NCBI RefSeq assembly: GCF_033126985.1
Contig: NZ_AP024714.1
Coordinates: forward strand, 2,434,990-2,498,989
DNA: 64,000 bases
Direction of reading: 5' to 3'
From: Methylomarinovum caldicuralii
GTDB lineage: Bacteria > Pseudomonadota > Gammaproteobacteria > Methylococcales > Methylothermaceae
The translations under genes and the position numbers were made by a program. The notes beneath the pieces are model-generated. The model was given only the letters and a program-made list of their open reading frames with translations. It was not told the DNA's origin and did no database searches. Below are positions 39,244 to 49,657 of this stretch, one piece after another. The stretch's first letter is position 1. The number at the start of each line of letters is the position of its first letter.

Positions 39244-41169
39244 GTGACTTTCGTGACTTCGCCGCTTTCCCGTCTTACCGATCTGCTCCAGTCCGTGCTC
39301 GAACGTCAGGTCCCCGCCACCGGCCTGGGGGCGTTTCGCATCGGCTACGGGCTGGTGGCGCTGCAGGAAATCCTGTTTCTGATCCATTTCCGCCCGCTGA
39401 TCTTCGACGAGCTCCCCTATCTGGATCAGGGCCCGCCGATGATCGCCTTCTTTCTGCCCCTCTGGGCCCTGGCCGCCTTGGGGTTGACCCTGGGCTGGCA
39501 CACCCGCCTGTGCGCGGCGGTCAATTACCTCTTCTGGGTCCTTTTCACCGCTTTCACCCCCATGTGGCGGGACTTCGACGGCGGCTTCGACCAGATGATG
39601 ATCTCCTCCGGGCTGCTGCTGATCTTCCTGCCTTCGGAACGGGCCCTGTCCCTGGACCGCCTGCGGCTGGCGCTCCGCTATTCCGTCCCCGGCCATCGTT
39701 ACGAGCCGCCGCGCACAGTGCCGGTATGGGCCTACTACGCCCCCCTGCTCATCACCCTGGCGCCGCTGTACTTCGATTCCGCCATCCACAAGCTGTTCTC
39801 CGAGCACTGGCGCAACGGCCTCGGTCCCTGGCTGCCGTCGTCGCACCCCTACTACATCTCGCCGCTGGATCTGAGCTGGCTACTGGACCTCGAATGGCTG
39901 CAGAAGGCCATCGGCTACACCGTCATCGGCTTCCAGTTCGTGTTCCCGTTCCTGTTCTGGCACCCCCGTTTCCGGGTGCCGCTGCTGGTGCTGGGGGTGC
40001 TGTTCCACGGCGGCATCACGATCTCCTTCAACATCTACCCCTTCGGTCTGGGGATGCTGGTGCACTATTTCCTCATGGTGCCGCTCTCGTGGTGGCGCAG
40101 GCTGGGGGAATGGATCCGGCTGCCGGAACCACGGCTGAAGGTCTATTACGACGGCCTCTGCCCCCTGTGTCTGCGCACGGTGATCGTGGTGGAGCACTTC
40201 GACATCCGCCGGGCGGTGCGCTTTCTCGACCTCCAGACCCATGCGGCCGCCGAAGCAGCGCTGGCGGACCTGAGCGAAGATCAGCTGCTCACCGACCTGT
40301 ACGCGGTGGACGCGCAGGGACGGCGTTACCAGGGCGTGGATACTTACATCCAGATTCTGGAGGCGCTGGGTTACACCCGCCCCCTGGGATGGCTGCTGCG
40401 GCTGCCGGGGATCCACCCGCTGGCCCGGCGCCTCTATCGCCGCATCGCCGACAGCCGCCGCCGCTGCGATGCCGCCTGTCTCGCCCCGCCCAACCTGGAA
40501 CCGGGGCCGCTCGCCCAGGCCTGGCAGGACTTCCTGGGCTCGCCCCGCAGGAAGGCGGCCCGCCTGGCCAGAGTCTTGGTGTTCCTCGGTCTGCTGCAGC
40601 TCAACAGCACGGTCCACTACGGCCTGCTCCATCGCCTGGGCTGGGAGGGCATCCTGGGGCCGGTAGCCCCGGTGAGCAACCTGCTGCTGTCGTTCAGTCA
40701 CGCCTTTTTCGGCATCACCCCCCACGCCCTGTATCTAGCCGACCACTTCAAGGGCTACGAAACCCTCTTCGCCCTCACCTGGCTCGATGCCCAGGGGAGG
40801 GAGCACTGGCTGCCCTTCGTCAATCGGGAAGGCCGCCTCCTGACCCCCAACTGGGGCCGGGTGCACTCCATGTGGGCCAATGTGGCCGTGACCCCGCGCC
40901 TGTCGGCTTACCGGCTGGAGAAATTCGCCACCAGGGTGATCGCCTTCTACGGCACCCGGCTGGGGCTGGATCTGGAACGCACCCGTTTCCGCCTCAAGGC
41001 CAAATCCATCCGCATGCCGGCCCGGTGGGAGAAAGGGCTTCGGGACTGGAATCTGCGCCAGCCGTGGCACGATGCCGGCGAGCTGGTGTGGAAGCACGAC
41101 CGCGGCCGGCTGGAACTGTGGGAACCGCTTCCGGTCAGGAACGCTTATTCGCCGCCCCGGAATCCTTAG
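39244..41169 (+). CDS. HTTM (gamma-carboxylase-like) membrane protein fused to a DCC domain
   Basis: A 641-residue membrane protein. Residues ~20-280 form an HTTM domain, the multi-helix fold of vitamin K-dependent gamma-carboxylase (GAFRIGYGLVALQEILF, YFDSAIHKLFSEHW). A DCC1/DUF393 thioredoxin-like domain starts near 298 (KVYYDGLCPLCLRTVIVVEHF), with the DGxCxxC redox motif. A C-terminal region with further hydrophobic segments follows. The substrate is unknown. The start is a GTG at 39244 or 39253; a TATAAT at 39213-39218 is a candidate -10. The 3' end overlaps a small minus-strand gene. Confidence 0.8.
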   Translation: MTFVTSPLSRLTDLLQSVLERQVPATGLGAFRIGYGLVALQEILFLIHFRPLIFDELPYLDQGPPMIAFFLPLWALAALGLTLGWHTRLCAAVNYLFWVLFTAFTPMWRDFDGGFDQMMISSGLLLIFLPSERALSLDRLRLALRYSVPGHRYEPPRTVPVWAYYAPLLITLAPLYFDSAIHKLFSEHWRNGLGPWLPSSHPYYISPLDLSWLLDLEWLQKAIGYTVIGFQFVFPFLFWHPRFRVPLLVLGVLFHGGITISFNIYPFGLGMLVHYFLMVPLSWWRRLGEWIRLPEPRLKVYYDGLCPLCLRTVIVVEHFDIRRAVRFLDLQTHAAAEAALADLSEDQLLTDLYAVDAQGRRYQGVDTYIQILEALGYTRPLGWLLRLPGIHPLARRLYRRIADSRRRCDAACLAPPNLEPGPLAQAWQDFLGSPRRKAARLARVLVFLGLLQLNSTVHYGLLHRLGWEGILGPVAPVSNLLLSFSHAFFGITPHALYLADHFKGYETLFALTWLDAQGREHWLPFVNREGRLLTPNWGRVHSMWANVAVTPRLSAYRLEKFATRVIAFYGTRLGLDLERTRFRLKAKSIRMPARWEKGLRDWNLRQPWHDAGELVWKHDRGRLELWEPLPVRNAYSPPRNP

Positions 41170-41431
41170 CCTCGGCCCCCTCTTCCTCCAGGCGTTTCTT
41201 GCGCTGCTGGGACTGGTGCAGGACGCCGGCGCCCCAGATCCCCCAGGAGACGGTCTTGATCATCAAAAGCGGCAGGGCGATGGTCTTGAGCCCCCAGATC
41301 ACCACCGCCAGGGCGCCGGCCCCGGACAGGCTCCAGGCGCAGATCCCCGCCGGGCCGCCGATCAGCACTTTCAGGGACAGACGCTTGCGCAGCGCCCGCC
41401 AGTAGCCTCGCAACCGTTCCTTCATCGCCAT
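41135..41431 (-). CDS. Small membrane protein of unknown function
   Basis: A 98-residue protein with basic N-terminus (MKERLRGYWRALRKRLSLKV). Two hydrophobic segments follow (GGPAGICAWSLSGAGALAVVIW and TIALPLLMIKTVSWGIWGAGVL), then a charged C-terminus. Composition and topology look coding, but there is no clear ribosome site or recognised family. Two ATGs (41431, 41425) are possible. It overlaps the HTTM gene by 35 bases. Confidence 0.5.
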   Translation of the reverse strand: MAMKERLRGYWRALRKRLSLKVLIGGPAGICAWSLSGAGALAVVIWGLKTIALPLLMIKTVSWGIWGAGVLHQSQQRKKRLEEEGAEAKDSGAANKRS

Positions 41432-41588
41432 TCTCGCCGCCGTGCCGGGCGATAATGGCGGAATCGTCATGGAATTGCAACAATCGATCATGGTCACTTC
41501 GACTGGCGCCCACCACTGAAATTCCCCCTTGATTCCGGCGCCGCCGACCCGCATTCTTAACAGCAGGCACGACGACACAGGAACCGCC

Positions 41589-42311
41589 ATGGATCTGGAC
41601 ACCCTCAAAACCTGGCTGCGGCGACAGAACCCCCTGCTGCTGGGGCTGGCCGGCAGCGCCCTGGCGGTGGGACTGATCGTGGCCCTGCTGGTGGCCTTCG
41701 ACTGGCACGACGAAGTGATCCGCTGGCTGCAATGGATCGACCGGCAGGGCCTGTGGGCGCCGCTGCTGTTCATCGTGTTGATGGCCCTGGTGGTGGTCCT
41801 GCTGCTGCCCGGGGTGTTCTTCACCATCGGCGCCGGCTTCGTGTTCGGGGTGGTCAAGGGCACCGTGTACGTGGTCCTCGGCACCACCCTGGGGGCGGCG
41901 ATCGCCTACGCCATCGCCCATCGCTTCTTCGGCGAACGGGCCGCCCGCTGGCTGGCGCAGCGTCTCCACCTCAAGCTGATGGCCGAGGAGATGATCGAGC
42001 GCGGCTTCCAGATCGTCCTGCTCAGCCGGCTGGTGCCCTTTTTCCCCGGCAAGCTGGCCAATTACTTCTTCGGCCTCACCGGCGTGCGCTTCAAGGATTT
42101 CGTCCTCGGCACCCTGATCGGCATCGTGCCCTTCAGCCTCCACAACGTCTGGCTGGGAGCGATGGCGGCCCTGGGACTCAAGGGCGTCACCAGCCCGCTG
42201 CAGTGGGGGCTGTACCTGCTCGGGTTCGGCGCCACCGTGGCCTTGATCTTCCATCTCCAGCGCATCGCCCGCGACGCCCTGGAAAAATACCGACAGGAGG
42301 GTTCGCGCTGA
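41589..42311 (+). CDS. TVP38/TMEM64 (VTT/DedA-superfamily) membrane protein
   Basis: A 240-residue inner-membrane protein. The VTT core is clear: LLLPGVFFTIGAGFVFGVVKGTVYVVLGTTLGAAIAYAIAHRFFG, then LLSRLVPFFPGKLANYFFGLTGVRFKDFVLGTLIGIVP. Related DedA/TVP38 proteins act in lipid flipping or membrane energetics. The ATG at 41589 starts a natural N-terminus. It is 1 base before the glycosidase gene and is the first of six tightly packed genes. Confidence 0.87.
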   Translation: MDLDTLKTWLRRQNPLLLGLAGSALAVGLIVALLVAFDWHDEVIRWLQWIDRQGLWAPLLFIVLMALVVVLLLPGVFFTIGAGFVFGVVKGTVYVVLGTTLGAAIAYAIAHRFFGERAARWLAQRLHLKLMAEEMIERGFQIVLLSRLVPFFPGKLANYFFGLTGVRFKDFVLGTLIGIVPFSLHNVWLGAMAALGLKGVTSPLQWGLYLLGFGATVALIFHLQRIARDALEKYRQEGSR

Positions 42312-42312
42312 C

Positions 42313-44523
42313 ATGTGGCGCAAATGGTTCCCCTGGCGCTTCGTTGTCCGCCGCCTGGCCCGCGCCCAGGGCTTCATCGATCCGGTGGCGCTGCTGGCGC
42401 GCCTGCGCGGTTTCGCCCAGCCCTCGGAAGTGGGCGAGCCCATCGAACTGCTGCGCGCCGGGATGGTGTTCCACGCCCGCGGCCTCATCAACAGCCGGGT
42501 GATCCAGCACAATCTCGACTGGGTCTGGCCCTACTGGATCGTGCGCCAGTTCGATCCCCACGACGAGTCCTTCATCCCGCGCGCCTTTTCCATCACCCAC
42601 GTCAACCTCACCCACCGCAACTGGACCGCGGTGGGCTGGCCGGATCTGGACCAGTACCCCATCGTCGATCCCCGGGGACTGCTGACCCCGCTGTACGACG
42701 GCTGGTCGCTGGACTGCTGGATCGTCACCGACGACGGCGAGCGCCTGCTGCCCTCCCACTGCCGCGAGGCCGAGCAACACCTGGAGCTGGAACCGCAACC
42801 GGCGGTGGCCACCACGACCGCCCGGGGCGGTCTGGCCCTGACCACCCGCGCCCGGGTCGAACTGGAAGACGGGCATCCCGTCTGCCGCCTCGAAGTCCAG
42901 GGCCGCAGCGAGCGGCCCGCCTGGCTGGTGATCAGCGCCCGCCCCTGCAACCCGGAAGGGATCAGCTTCATCCACGACATCCGCCTCGACAAACGCCGCT
43001 GGCGCATCGACGAAACCGAAGTCCATTTCGAAACCCACCCGGAAAGCCACCAGGTCAGCGACTATCACGCCGGGGACGTCGCCCTCCATCTGTCCGACGC
43101 CCCTGAACGGACGCAGGTGTGCTGCGAAGTCGGCATGGCCACGGCGGCGGCCCGCTACCGCCTGGAAGGCGAACGGCGGGTCGGCCTGCGCATCCCCCTC
43201 CGGCCCGAGAAGCCCAGAACGCTCAGGGCCAGCGTCTGGGATGACGAAAGCGCCGGCGCCTGCCGGCTGGAAGTGCCGGACGCGCGCATCGGTTTCCTTT
43301 ACGACGCGGCCCTGACGACCGTCATCCTGCACTGTCCCGGCGATGCCTTCCCCGGCCCCTACACCTACCGGCGCTTCTGGTTCCGCGATGCCGCCTTCAT
43401 CGTCCACGGGCTCCTGTGCGCCGGCCTGTTCGAGCGCGCCGAGGCGATCTTGGATCGCTTCCCCGAACGCCAGGACCTGCGCGGTTACTTCCACTCCCAG
43501 GAAGGGGAATGGGACGCCAACGGCGAGGCCCTGTGGATCATGGAACGCTTCTGCCGGCTCAGCGGCCGCCCCCTCAAACCCCGGTGGCGAGAGGCGGTTA
43601 TCAAGGGCGCCCGCTGGATCGCCGCCAAACGCCTGCCCGACGACGGCTCCCCTCACGGTGGGCTGCTGCCGGCCGGCTTCAGCGCCGAGCACCTGGGGCC
43701 CAACGACTATTACTACTGGGACGACTTCTGGAGCATCGCCGGCCTGGAGGCGGCCGCACGTCTGCTCGACGCCGGCGACCCGGCCCTGGCCCAGACCTTC
43801 CGCCGAGAGGCCGCCGACCTGCGTGCCGCGGTTGAGCGCAGCCTGGCCCGGGCGGCCCGGCGCCTGGGGCGGCCCGCCATGCCCGCCGCCCCGACCCGGC
43901 GTCTGGATGCCGGCGCCATCGGCTCCCTGGCGGCCGGATATCCGCTGCAACTGTTTCCCGCCGACGACCCCCGCCTGCTCGACACCGCCGCCTTCCTGCT
44001 GGAACGCTGCTTCGTCAAGGGCGGCTTCTTCCAGGACATGATCCATTCCGGCATCAACGCCTACCTGACCCTGCACGTGGCCCAGGTGCTGCTGCGGGCC
44101 GGCGACCCCCGCGCCTTCGAATTGATGCGCGCGGTGGCCGATCTGGCCTCCCCCACCGGCCAGTGGCCCGAGGCCATCCATCCCCGCACCCTCGGCGGCT
44201 GCATGGGGGACGGCCAGCACGTGTGGGCGGCGGCGGAATGGCTGCTGCTGCTGCGCAACGCCTTCGTGCGCGAGGAGGGCGAAGGCCTGATTCTGGCCGG
44301 CGGCATCCCCGCCGCCTGGCGCCGGCCCGGCGACCGGCTCCGCTTCGGCCCCGCCCCCACGGCCTTCGGTACGATTTCCTTGACGCTGGAAACCGACACC
44401 CGGGGCCGTACCGGGATTGCCTGGGAGGCCGACTGGCGTCACCGCCCCCCGCCCCTGACCATCCATCTGCCCGGCCGCGATCCGGTCGCGGTCGATGCCC
44501 GTACCGGGAGGATCCGCCTGTGA
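42313..44523 (+). CDS. Six-hairpin (alpha/alpha-toroid) glycosidase-like protein
   Basis: A 736-residue protein with an N-terminal beta-rich region (to ~310) and an alpha/alpha-barrel like those of glycogen-debranching or GH15-type enzymes. Acidic residues in YRRFWFRDAAFIVHGLL, QEGEWDANGEALWIMERF and GPNDYYYWDDFWSIAGLEAA could form the active site. No signal peptide is seen, so it probably acts in the cytoplasm on a glucan or a lipid-linked sugar. The stop overlaps the next gene's GTG. The exact family and substrate are not clear. Confidence 0.75.
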   Translation: MWRKWFPWRFVVRRLARAQGFIDPVALLARLRGFAQPSEVGEPIELLRAGMVFHARGLINSRVIQHNLDWVWPYWIVRQFDPHDESFIPRAFSITHVNLTHRNWTAVGWPDLDQYPIVDPRGLLTPLYDGWSLDCWIVTDDGERLLPSHCREAEQHLELEPQPAVATTTARGGLALTTRARVELEDGHPVCRLEVQGRSERPAWLVISARPCNPEGISFIHDIRLDKRRWRIDETEVHFETHPESHQVSDYHAGDVALHLSDAPERTQVCCEVGMATAAARYRLEGERRVGLRIPLRPEKPRTLRASVWDDESAGACRLEVPDARIGFLYDAALTTVILHCPGDAFPGPYTYRRFWFRDAAFIVHGLLCAGLFERAEAILDRFPERQDLRGYFHSQEGEWDANGEALWIMERFCRLSGRPLKPRWREAVIKGARWIAAKRLPDDGSPHGGLLPAGFSAEHLGPNDYYYWDDFWSIAGLEAAARLLDAGDPALAQTFRREAADLRAAVERSLARAARRLGRPAMPAAPTRRLDAGAIGSLAAGYPLQLFPADDPRLLDTAAFLLERCFVKGGFFQDMIHSGINAYLTLHVAQVLLRAGDPRAFELMRAVADLASPTGQWPEAIHPRTLGGCMGDGQHVWAAAEWLLLLRNAFVREEGEGLILAGGIPAAWRRPGDRLRFGPAPTAFGTISLTLETDTRGRTGIAWEADWRHRPPPLTIHLPGRDPVAVDARTGRIRL

Positions 44524-45812
44524 ACATCGTCATGATGACCAACACCTATCTGCCCCACGTGGGCGGGGTCGCCCGCTCGGTTTCCTCCTTCACCGAGGAA
44601 TACCGCCGCCGCGGCCACCGGGTGTTGGTGGTGGCACCGGAATTCCCCGGCACACCGGAAAACGAAGTGGACGTGGTGCGGGTGCCGGCGATCCAGAACT
44701 TCAACGGCAGCGACTTCGCCGTCGCCCTGCCCCTGTTCGCCGACCTGGACGAGGCCCTGGACGCCTTCGGCCCCCAGCTGATCCACGCCCACCACCCCTA
44801 TCTTCTGGGCATGACCGCCGTGCGCGAGGCCCGCGCCCGCGACCTGCCGCTGGTGTTCACCCACCACACCCGCTACGAGTACTACACCCACTACGTGCTC
44901 GACTCACCGGTGCTCAAGCGCTTCGTGGTGGAGCTGGCGACCCGTTACGCCAACCTGTGCGACTTGGTGTTCGCCCCCAGCGAAAGCATCGCCCGGCTGC
45001 TCCGGGAACGGGGCGTGACCGCGCCCGTCGAGGTGGTTCCCACGGGCATCCGCATCGAGCGGTTCGCCCGCGGCGACGGCGCCGGGTTCCGCCGCACCCA
45101 CGGCATCCCGGAAGAAGCCTTCGTCGTCGGTCACGTGGGCCGGCTGGCGCCGGAAAAGAACCTCGGCTTTCTCGCCGAAGCGGTGGCCCTGTTCCTAGAA
45201 CACCATCCCGGCGCCCGTTTCCTGGTGGCCGGGCGCGGCCCGAGCGAGGCGGACATCCGCCGGGCCTGCGAGCGCCGCGGCGTCGCCGACCGCATGCACC
45301 GGGTCGGGGTGCTGGTGGGACAGCAGCTGGCGGACGCCTATCACGCCATGGACGTGTTCGCCTTCAGCTCCAAGAGCGAAACCCAGGGACTGGTGCTGAC
45401 CGAAGCCATGGCCGCCGGCACCCCGGTGGTGGCCCTGGACGCCCCAGGGGCGCGCGAGGTGGTGGAAGACCGCGTCAACGGGCGTCTGGTGACGAAGGAA
45501 GACGTCACCGAATTCGCCGCCGCCCTCTACTGGGTCTTCGCCCTGCCGCCGGAACGCCGCCGCCAGCTGGAAGAAGCCGCCCGCCGCACCGCCGCACGCT
45601 TTTCCCTGGAACGCACCGCCGACAAGGCCCTGAGCTGCTATGAACGCCTGCTGGCGGGCAAACGCCGCCCCCATCCGGCGGCGGAAATCGAAGAATGGGA
45701 ACAGGCCCTGCGCCGCCTCAGGACCGAGTGGGACATCGTACGGGAGATGATGGAGGCGGCGGGCAAGGCCATCGCCTCGGGAGCTCCTCTGCGTGATGAA
45801 ACGGCAGGCTGA
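44520..45812 (+). CDS. GT4-family glycosyltransferase
   Basis: A 430-residue GT-B retaining glycosyltransferase. The N-lobe start VNIVMMTNTYLPHVGGVARSVSSF is typical of GT4 lipid glucosyl/mannosyl transferases. The C-lobe has GHVGRLAPEKNLGFLAEA for the donor and the E-x7-E motif in SKSETQGLVLTEAMAAGTPVVALDAPGAREVV. The C-terminus is a long helix. The start is a GTG overlapping the glycosidase TGA (GTGA). Diacylglycerol or another lipid is a plausible acceptor, from family resemblance and the membrane-protein neighbour. Confidence 0.87.
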   Translation: MNIVMMTNTYLPHVGGVARSVSSFTEEYRRRGHRVLVVAPEFPGTPENEVDVVRVPAIQNFNGSDFAVALPLFADLDEALDAFGPQLIHAHHPYLLGMTAVREARARDLPLVFTHHTRYEYYTHYVLDSPVLKRFVVELATRYANLCDLVFAPSESIARLLRERGVTAPVEVVPTGIRIERFARGDGAGFRRTHGIPEEAFVVGHVGRLAPEKNLGFLAEAVALFLEHHPGARFLVAGRGPSEADIRRACERRGVADRMHRVGVLVGQQLADAYHAMDVFAFSSKSETQGLVLTEAMAAGTPVVALDAPGAREVVEDRVNGRLVTKEDVTEFAAALYWVFALPPERRRQLEEAARRTAARFSLERTADKALSCYERLLAGKRRPHPAAEIEEWEQALRRLRTEWDIVREMMEAAGKAIASGAPLRDETAG

Positions 45813-47433
45813 CACCTCCGCGCCCCCCCGGCCACGACCCTTCCGCTTCAAATGGCCGCCTGTCTTCGCCTGGCTGCGGCACTATCTCGACCGCAGCGAA
45901 TGGTTCATCCGCCTGCTGAAGCTGCCCTGTTTCGAAGGCCCGGCCGATGCCCCCGGCCTGATTCTGATCCAGATCGACGGCCTCGCCCACCGCCAGCTCC
46001 AACGCGCCCTGGAACAAGGGCGGATGCCGTTCCTGCAGCGGCTGCTGACCCGGGGCGGCTACTGCCTCCACCGCCAGTACGCCGGCCTGCCGGCCACCAC
46101 CCCGGCCTGCCAGGGCCTGCTCTTTTACGGCGTGCCCCGCTGCGTGCCGGCGTTCAGCTTCCGCGATCCGGCCAGCGGCGAGGTGGTGCGGATGTACGAA
46201 CCGGGGCCGGCGGCCGCAGTGGAAGCACAGCTGCGGGAACGGGGGACGCCGCTGCTGTCCGGCGGCAGCGCCTACGTGGACAATTTCACCGGCGGCGCCG
46301 CCGAGGCCCACTTCTGCCCCGCCGCCCTCGGCTGGGGGCCGCCGCTCAGGGGAATCTCGCGCTGGAAGCTGGCGCTGTTCACCGGGCTGCATCTTCCCAG
46401 CCTGGTGCGGATCGCCGCTCTGCTGACCGTCGAGCTGGGCCTGGCGGTGACCGATTTCCTGCGCGGCATCGTCGCCGGCGAGGACTTTTTCAAGGAACTG
46501 AAATTCATCCCCACCCGGGTCGGCATCGTCATCCTGCTCCGGGAACTGGCGGTCATCGGCGCCCGCATCGACGCCGCCCGCGGCCTGCCGGTGATCCACC
46601 TGAACCTGCTCGGCTACGACGAACAGGCCCACCGCCGCGGCCCCGACTCCCGCTTCGCCCACTGGACCCTCAAGGGCATCGACGCCGCCATCGCCCGCCT
46701 CCACCGCGGCGCCCGCCGCAGCCGGCGGCGGCACTATCAGGTGTGGATCTATTCCGACCACGGCCAGGAGCGCGTCACCCCCTATGTCAAACGCCACGGC
46801 CGCCATCTGGACGAGGCCGTCTCCGCACTGCTCGCCGAGCTGGGTTTGCCTGCGCGCCTGCAGGCGGACGTGGGCCGGGGCATCCAGACCCTGCGGGTGC
46901 GCTGGCTCGGCGGCCGGCGGGTACAGCGCCTGTTCCCGGTCAACGAGGCGAAACCGCGAAGCGGGGAAAACGCCCTGGCGGCCCTGGGACCGGTCGGCCA
47001 CCTGTATCTGGGACAGGCACCGGACCCGGCGACCCGCCGCCGTCTGGCCCGGGCGCTGACCGGGCGGCTCGGCATTCCCCTGGTGCTGGCCTGTGACGGC
47101 GACGGCGTCCGCGCCTGGACGGCCGAGGGCGAATTCCGGCTGCCGGCGCAGGCCCCGGCGCTGTTCGGCGCCGATCATCCCTGGCGCGACCGCCTGGGGG
47201 AAGACTGGGCGGCCCTGTGCCGCCATCCGGCGGCCGGCGATCTGGTACTGGTGGGCTGGCGTGCCGGCTGCGAGGCACTGACCTTCGCCGTCGAGAACGG
47301 CGCCCACGCCGGCGCCGGGCCGGACGAAACCACCGCCTTCGCCTGTCTGCCCGCCGCTGCACCCCTGTCGGAAGGGGCGATGACGGCAGAGGCGCTGCGC
47401 CGCGCCGTGGAGGAGGTCTTACAGTGTCGATGA
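45796..47433 (+). CDS. Alkaline-phosphatase-superfamily protein (phosphodiesterase/phosphoglycerol-transferase-like)
   Basis: A 545-residue protein with the metal-binding layout of the superfamily: [18 protein letters not shown], a threonine in [11 protein letters not shown] as likely nucleophile, [17 protein letters not shown] and YSDHGQE. A membrane-active stretch ([20 protein letters not shown]) lies mid-protein. The family hydrolyses or transfers phosphodiesters, for example lipid head groups. It overlaps the glycosyltransferase by 17 bases and the next gene by up to 10, so it belongs to the same transcript. A GTG one codon upstream is an alternative start. Confidence 0.8.
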   Translation: MKRQADTSAPPRPRPFRFKWPPVFAWLRHYLDRSEWFIRLLKLPCFEGPADAPGLILIQIDGLAHRQLQRALEQGRMPFLQRLLTRGGYCLHRQYAGLPATTPACQGLLFYGVPRCVPAFSFRDPASGEVVRMYEPGPAAAVEAQLRERGTPLLSGGSAYVDNFTGGAAEAHFCPAALGWGPPLRGISRWKLALFTGLHLPSLVRIAALLTVELGLAVTDFLRGIVAGEDFFKELKFIPTRVGIVILLRELAVIGARIDAARGLPVIHLNLLGYDEQAHRRGPDSRFAHWTLKGIDAAIARLHRGARRSRRRHYQVWIYSDHGQERVTPYVKRHGRHLDEAVSALLAELGLPARLQADVGRGIQTLRVRWLGGRRVQRLFPVNEAKPRSGENALAALGPVGHLYLGQAPDPATRRRLARALTGRLGIPLVLACDGDGVRAWTAEGEFRLPAQAPALFGADHPWRDRLGEDWAALCRHPAAGDLVLVGWRAGCEALTFAVENGAHAGAGPDETTAFACLPAAAPLSEGAMTAEALRRAVEEVLQCR

Positions 47434-48194
47434 CCGGCCTGCGGATGATGACCTACAACATCCACAGCTGCCGCGGCGGCGACGGCCAGTACCTGCCGGA
47501 GCGTATCGCCCGCGTCATCGCCGCCTGCCGCGCCGATGTGGTGGCGCTGCAGGAAGTGGATGTCAACCGCCGCCGCAGCCAGCGGCTGGATCAGGCGCAC
47601 CACATCGCCCACCACCTGCAGATGGCCCACCACTTCCACACCACCGTCCAGGTGGAGGAGGAACGCTACGGCATCGCCATCCTCAGCCGCCTTCCGATGG
47701 AGCCGGTGGCCGCTGGCCCGCTCCCCAGCCGCCTGGAACCCCGCGGCGTGCTGTGGGTGCAGGTGACCTGGCGGGGAGAGCCGTGGCAGGTGCTCAACAC
47801 CCATCTGGGCCTGACCCCGGCGGAACGCCAGCGCCAGCTGCGCGCCCTGCTGACCCAGTGGCTCGCCGATCCGGCCTGCCGCCACCGCAGCGTCCTCTGC
47901 GGCGACTTCAACACCCATCCCCGCTCCGGCCTGTGCCGCCGCCTGCGCCGCCACCTGTGCGACGCCAGCCGCCAGGCCCGCCAGCGCCACGTGCACGCCA
48001 CCTTCCCCAGCCGCCTGCCGCTGGTGCGTCTGGACCACATCTTCGTCAGTCCCGACGTGGCGGTGCGGCGGGCCGAAGTGCGCGACACCCCCTTGAGCCG
48101 CATCGCCTCCGACCACCTGCCGCTGGTGGCCGAGCTAGAAGGCGGCGAATCGGGTATCCTTTCCCCTTCCCGAACCGACGACCATGCGGCATGA
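47424..48194 (+). CDS. Endonuclease/exonuclease/phosphatase-family protein (YbhP-like)
   Basis: A 256-residue metal-dependent phosphodiesterase of the EEP fold. Visible motifs are [15 protein letters not shown] (Asn), [13 protein letters not shown] (metal Glu), [15 protein letters not shown] and the final SDHLPL (Asp-His). Members beside DedA and cardiolipin-synthase genes are thought to act in lipid metabolism, though no cardiolipin synthase is here. The GTG at 47424 has AGGAGG 7 bases upstream; an ATG at 47430 that overlaps the previous TGA is the alternative. The ubiD ATG overlaps its stop. Confidence 0.85.
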   Translation: MSMTGLRMMTYNIHSCRGGDGQYLPERIARVIAACRADVVALQEVDVNRRRSQRLDQAHHIAHHLQMAHHFHTTVQVEEERYGIAILSRLPMEPVAAGPLPSRLEPRGVLWVQVTWRGEPWQVLNTHLGLTPAERQRQLRALLTQWLADPACRHRSVLCGDFNTHPRSGLCRRLRRHLCDASRQARQRHVHATFPSRLPLVRLDHIFVSPDVAVRRAEVRDTPLSRIASDHLPLVAELEGGESGILSPSRTDDHAA

Positions 48195-49657
48195 AATACC
48201 GTGACCTGCGCGACTTCCTCCGTCTGCTTGAACAGCGGGGCGAACTTAAACGCATCGCCCTCGAGGTGGACCCGTTCCTGGAAATCACCGAAATCTGCGA
48301 CCGCACCCTGAAGCGCGGGGGGCCGGCGCTGCTGTTCGAGAACCCCAAGGGCTCGAACATCCCCCTGCTGGGCAATCTGTTCGGCACCCCGGAGCGGGTG
48401 GCGCTGGGAATGGGGGAAGAGTCGGTGGCGGCCCTGCGGGAGGTGGGCAAACTGCTGGCCTTCCTCAAGGAGCCGGATCCCCCCAAGGGCATGAAGGACG
48501 CCTTCGACAAGCTGCCGATCTTCAGGCAGGTGCTCAACATGGCGCCGAAGGTGGTGCGCCACGCTCCCTGTCAGGAGGAGGTCTTCGAAGGCGCCGAGGT
48601 GGACCTTGCCCGCTATCCGATCCAGACCTGCTGGCCCCAGGACGCCGGCCCACTCATCACCTGGCCCCTGGTCATCACCCGGGGACCGTTCAAGGATCGC
48701 CAGAATCTGGGCATCTACCGCATGCAGATCCTGGGGCGCAACAAGGTTATCATGCGCTGGCTGGCCCACCGCGGCGGCGCCTTGGACTTCGCCGACTGGC
48801 AGAAGGCGCATCCCGGCGAGCCGTTCCCCGTGGCCGTGGCCCTGGGGGCGGATCCCGCCACCATTCTGGGGGCGGTGACCCCGGTGCCCGACACCCTGTC
48901 GGAATACGCCTTCGCCGGCCTGTTGCGGGGCAGCAAGACCGAGGTGGCGAAAGCGAAACTGTCGGACCTTCAGGTGCCGGCCGGTACCGAGATCGTCCTG
49001 GAGGGCTTCATCCACCCGGGGGAAACCGCCCCGGAAGGCCCCTTCGGCGACCACACCGGCTATTACAACGAGGTGGAAACCTTCCCGGTGTTCACCATTG
49101 AGTGCATCACCCAACGCCGCGATCCCATCTACCACAGCACCTACACCGGCCGCCCCCCGGACGAACCGGCGGTGCTGGGGGTAGCCCTCAACGAGGTGTT
49201 CGTACCCCTGCTGCAGAAGCAGTTTCCGGAGATCGCCGATTTCTACCTGCCGCCGGAGGGCTGCTCCTACCGCCTGGCCGTCATCAGCATGAAGAAACAG
49301 TATCCCGGCCACGCCAAGCGGGTGATGCTGGGGCTGTGGTCGTTCCTGCGCCAGTTCATGTACACCAAGTTCGTCATCGTCACCGATGACGACATCAACA
49401 TCCGCGACTGGAAGGACGTGATCTGGGCCATGACCACCCGCATGGACCCGGCCCGCGACATCACCGTCATCGAGCACACCCCCATCGACTATCTCGACTT
49501 CGCCTCACCGGTGGCGGGATTGGGTTCGAAGATCGGTTTCGACGCCACCAACAAGTGGCCGGGAGAGACGAGCCGCGAGTGGGGCCGCCCCATCGTCATG
49601 GATGCGGAAGTGAAACGACGGGTGGATGAGATCTGGGAGGCGTTGGGGATCGAGTGA
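48191..49657 (+). CDS. ubiD: 4-hydroxy-3-polyprenylbenzoate decarboxylase UbiD
   Basis: A 488-residue prenyl-FMN-dependent decarboxylase of ubiquinone synthesis. The start [22 protein letters not shown], the [19 protein letters not shown] block and the catalytic Glu-Arg-Glu region with [12 protein letters not shown] are all typical and the length is right. The start overlaps the EEP gene (ATGA), the last link of a six-gene chain. The link to the glycan/lipid genes may be positional only. It converges on hemY with no gap. Confidence 0.93.
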   Translation: MKYRDLRDFLRLLEQRGELKRIALEVDPFLEITEICDRTLKRGGPALLFENPKGSNIPLLGNLFGTPERVALGMGEESVAALREVGKLLAFLKEPDPPKGMKDAFDKLPIFRQVLNMAPKVVRHAPCQEEVFEGAEVDLARYPIQTCWPQDAGPLITWPLVITRGPFKDRQNLGIYRMQILGRNKVIMRWLAHRGGALDFADWQKAHPGEPFPVAVALGADPATILGAVTPVPDTLSEYAFAGLLRGSKTEVAKAKLSDLQVPAGTEIVLEGFIHPGETAPEGPFGDHTGYYNEVETFPVFTIECITQRRDPIYHSTYTGRPPDEPAVLGVALNEVFVPLLQKQFPEIADFYLPPEGCSYRLAVISMKKQYPGHAKRVMLGLWSFLRQFMYTKFVIVTDDDINIRDWKDVIWAMTTRMDPARDITVIEHTPIDYLDFASPVAGLGSKIGFDATNKWPGETSREWGRPIVMDAEVKRRVDEIWEALGIE

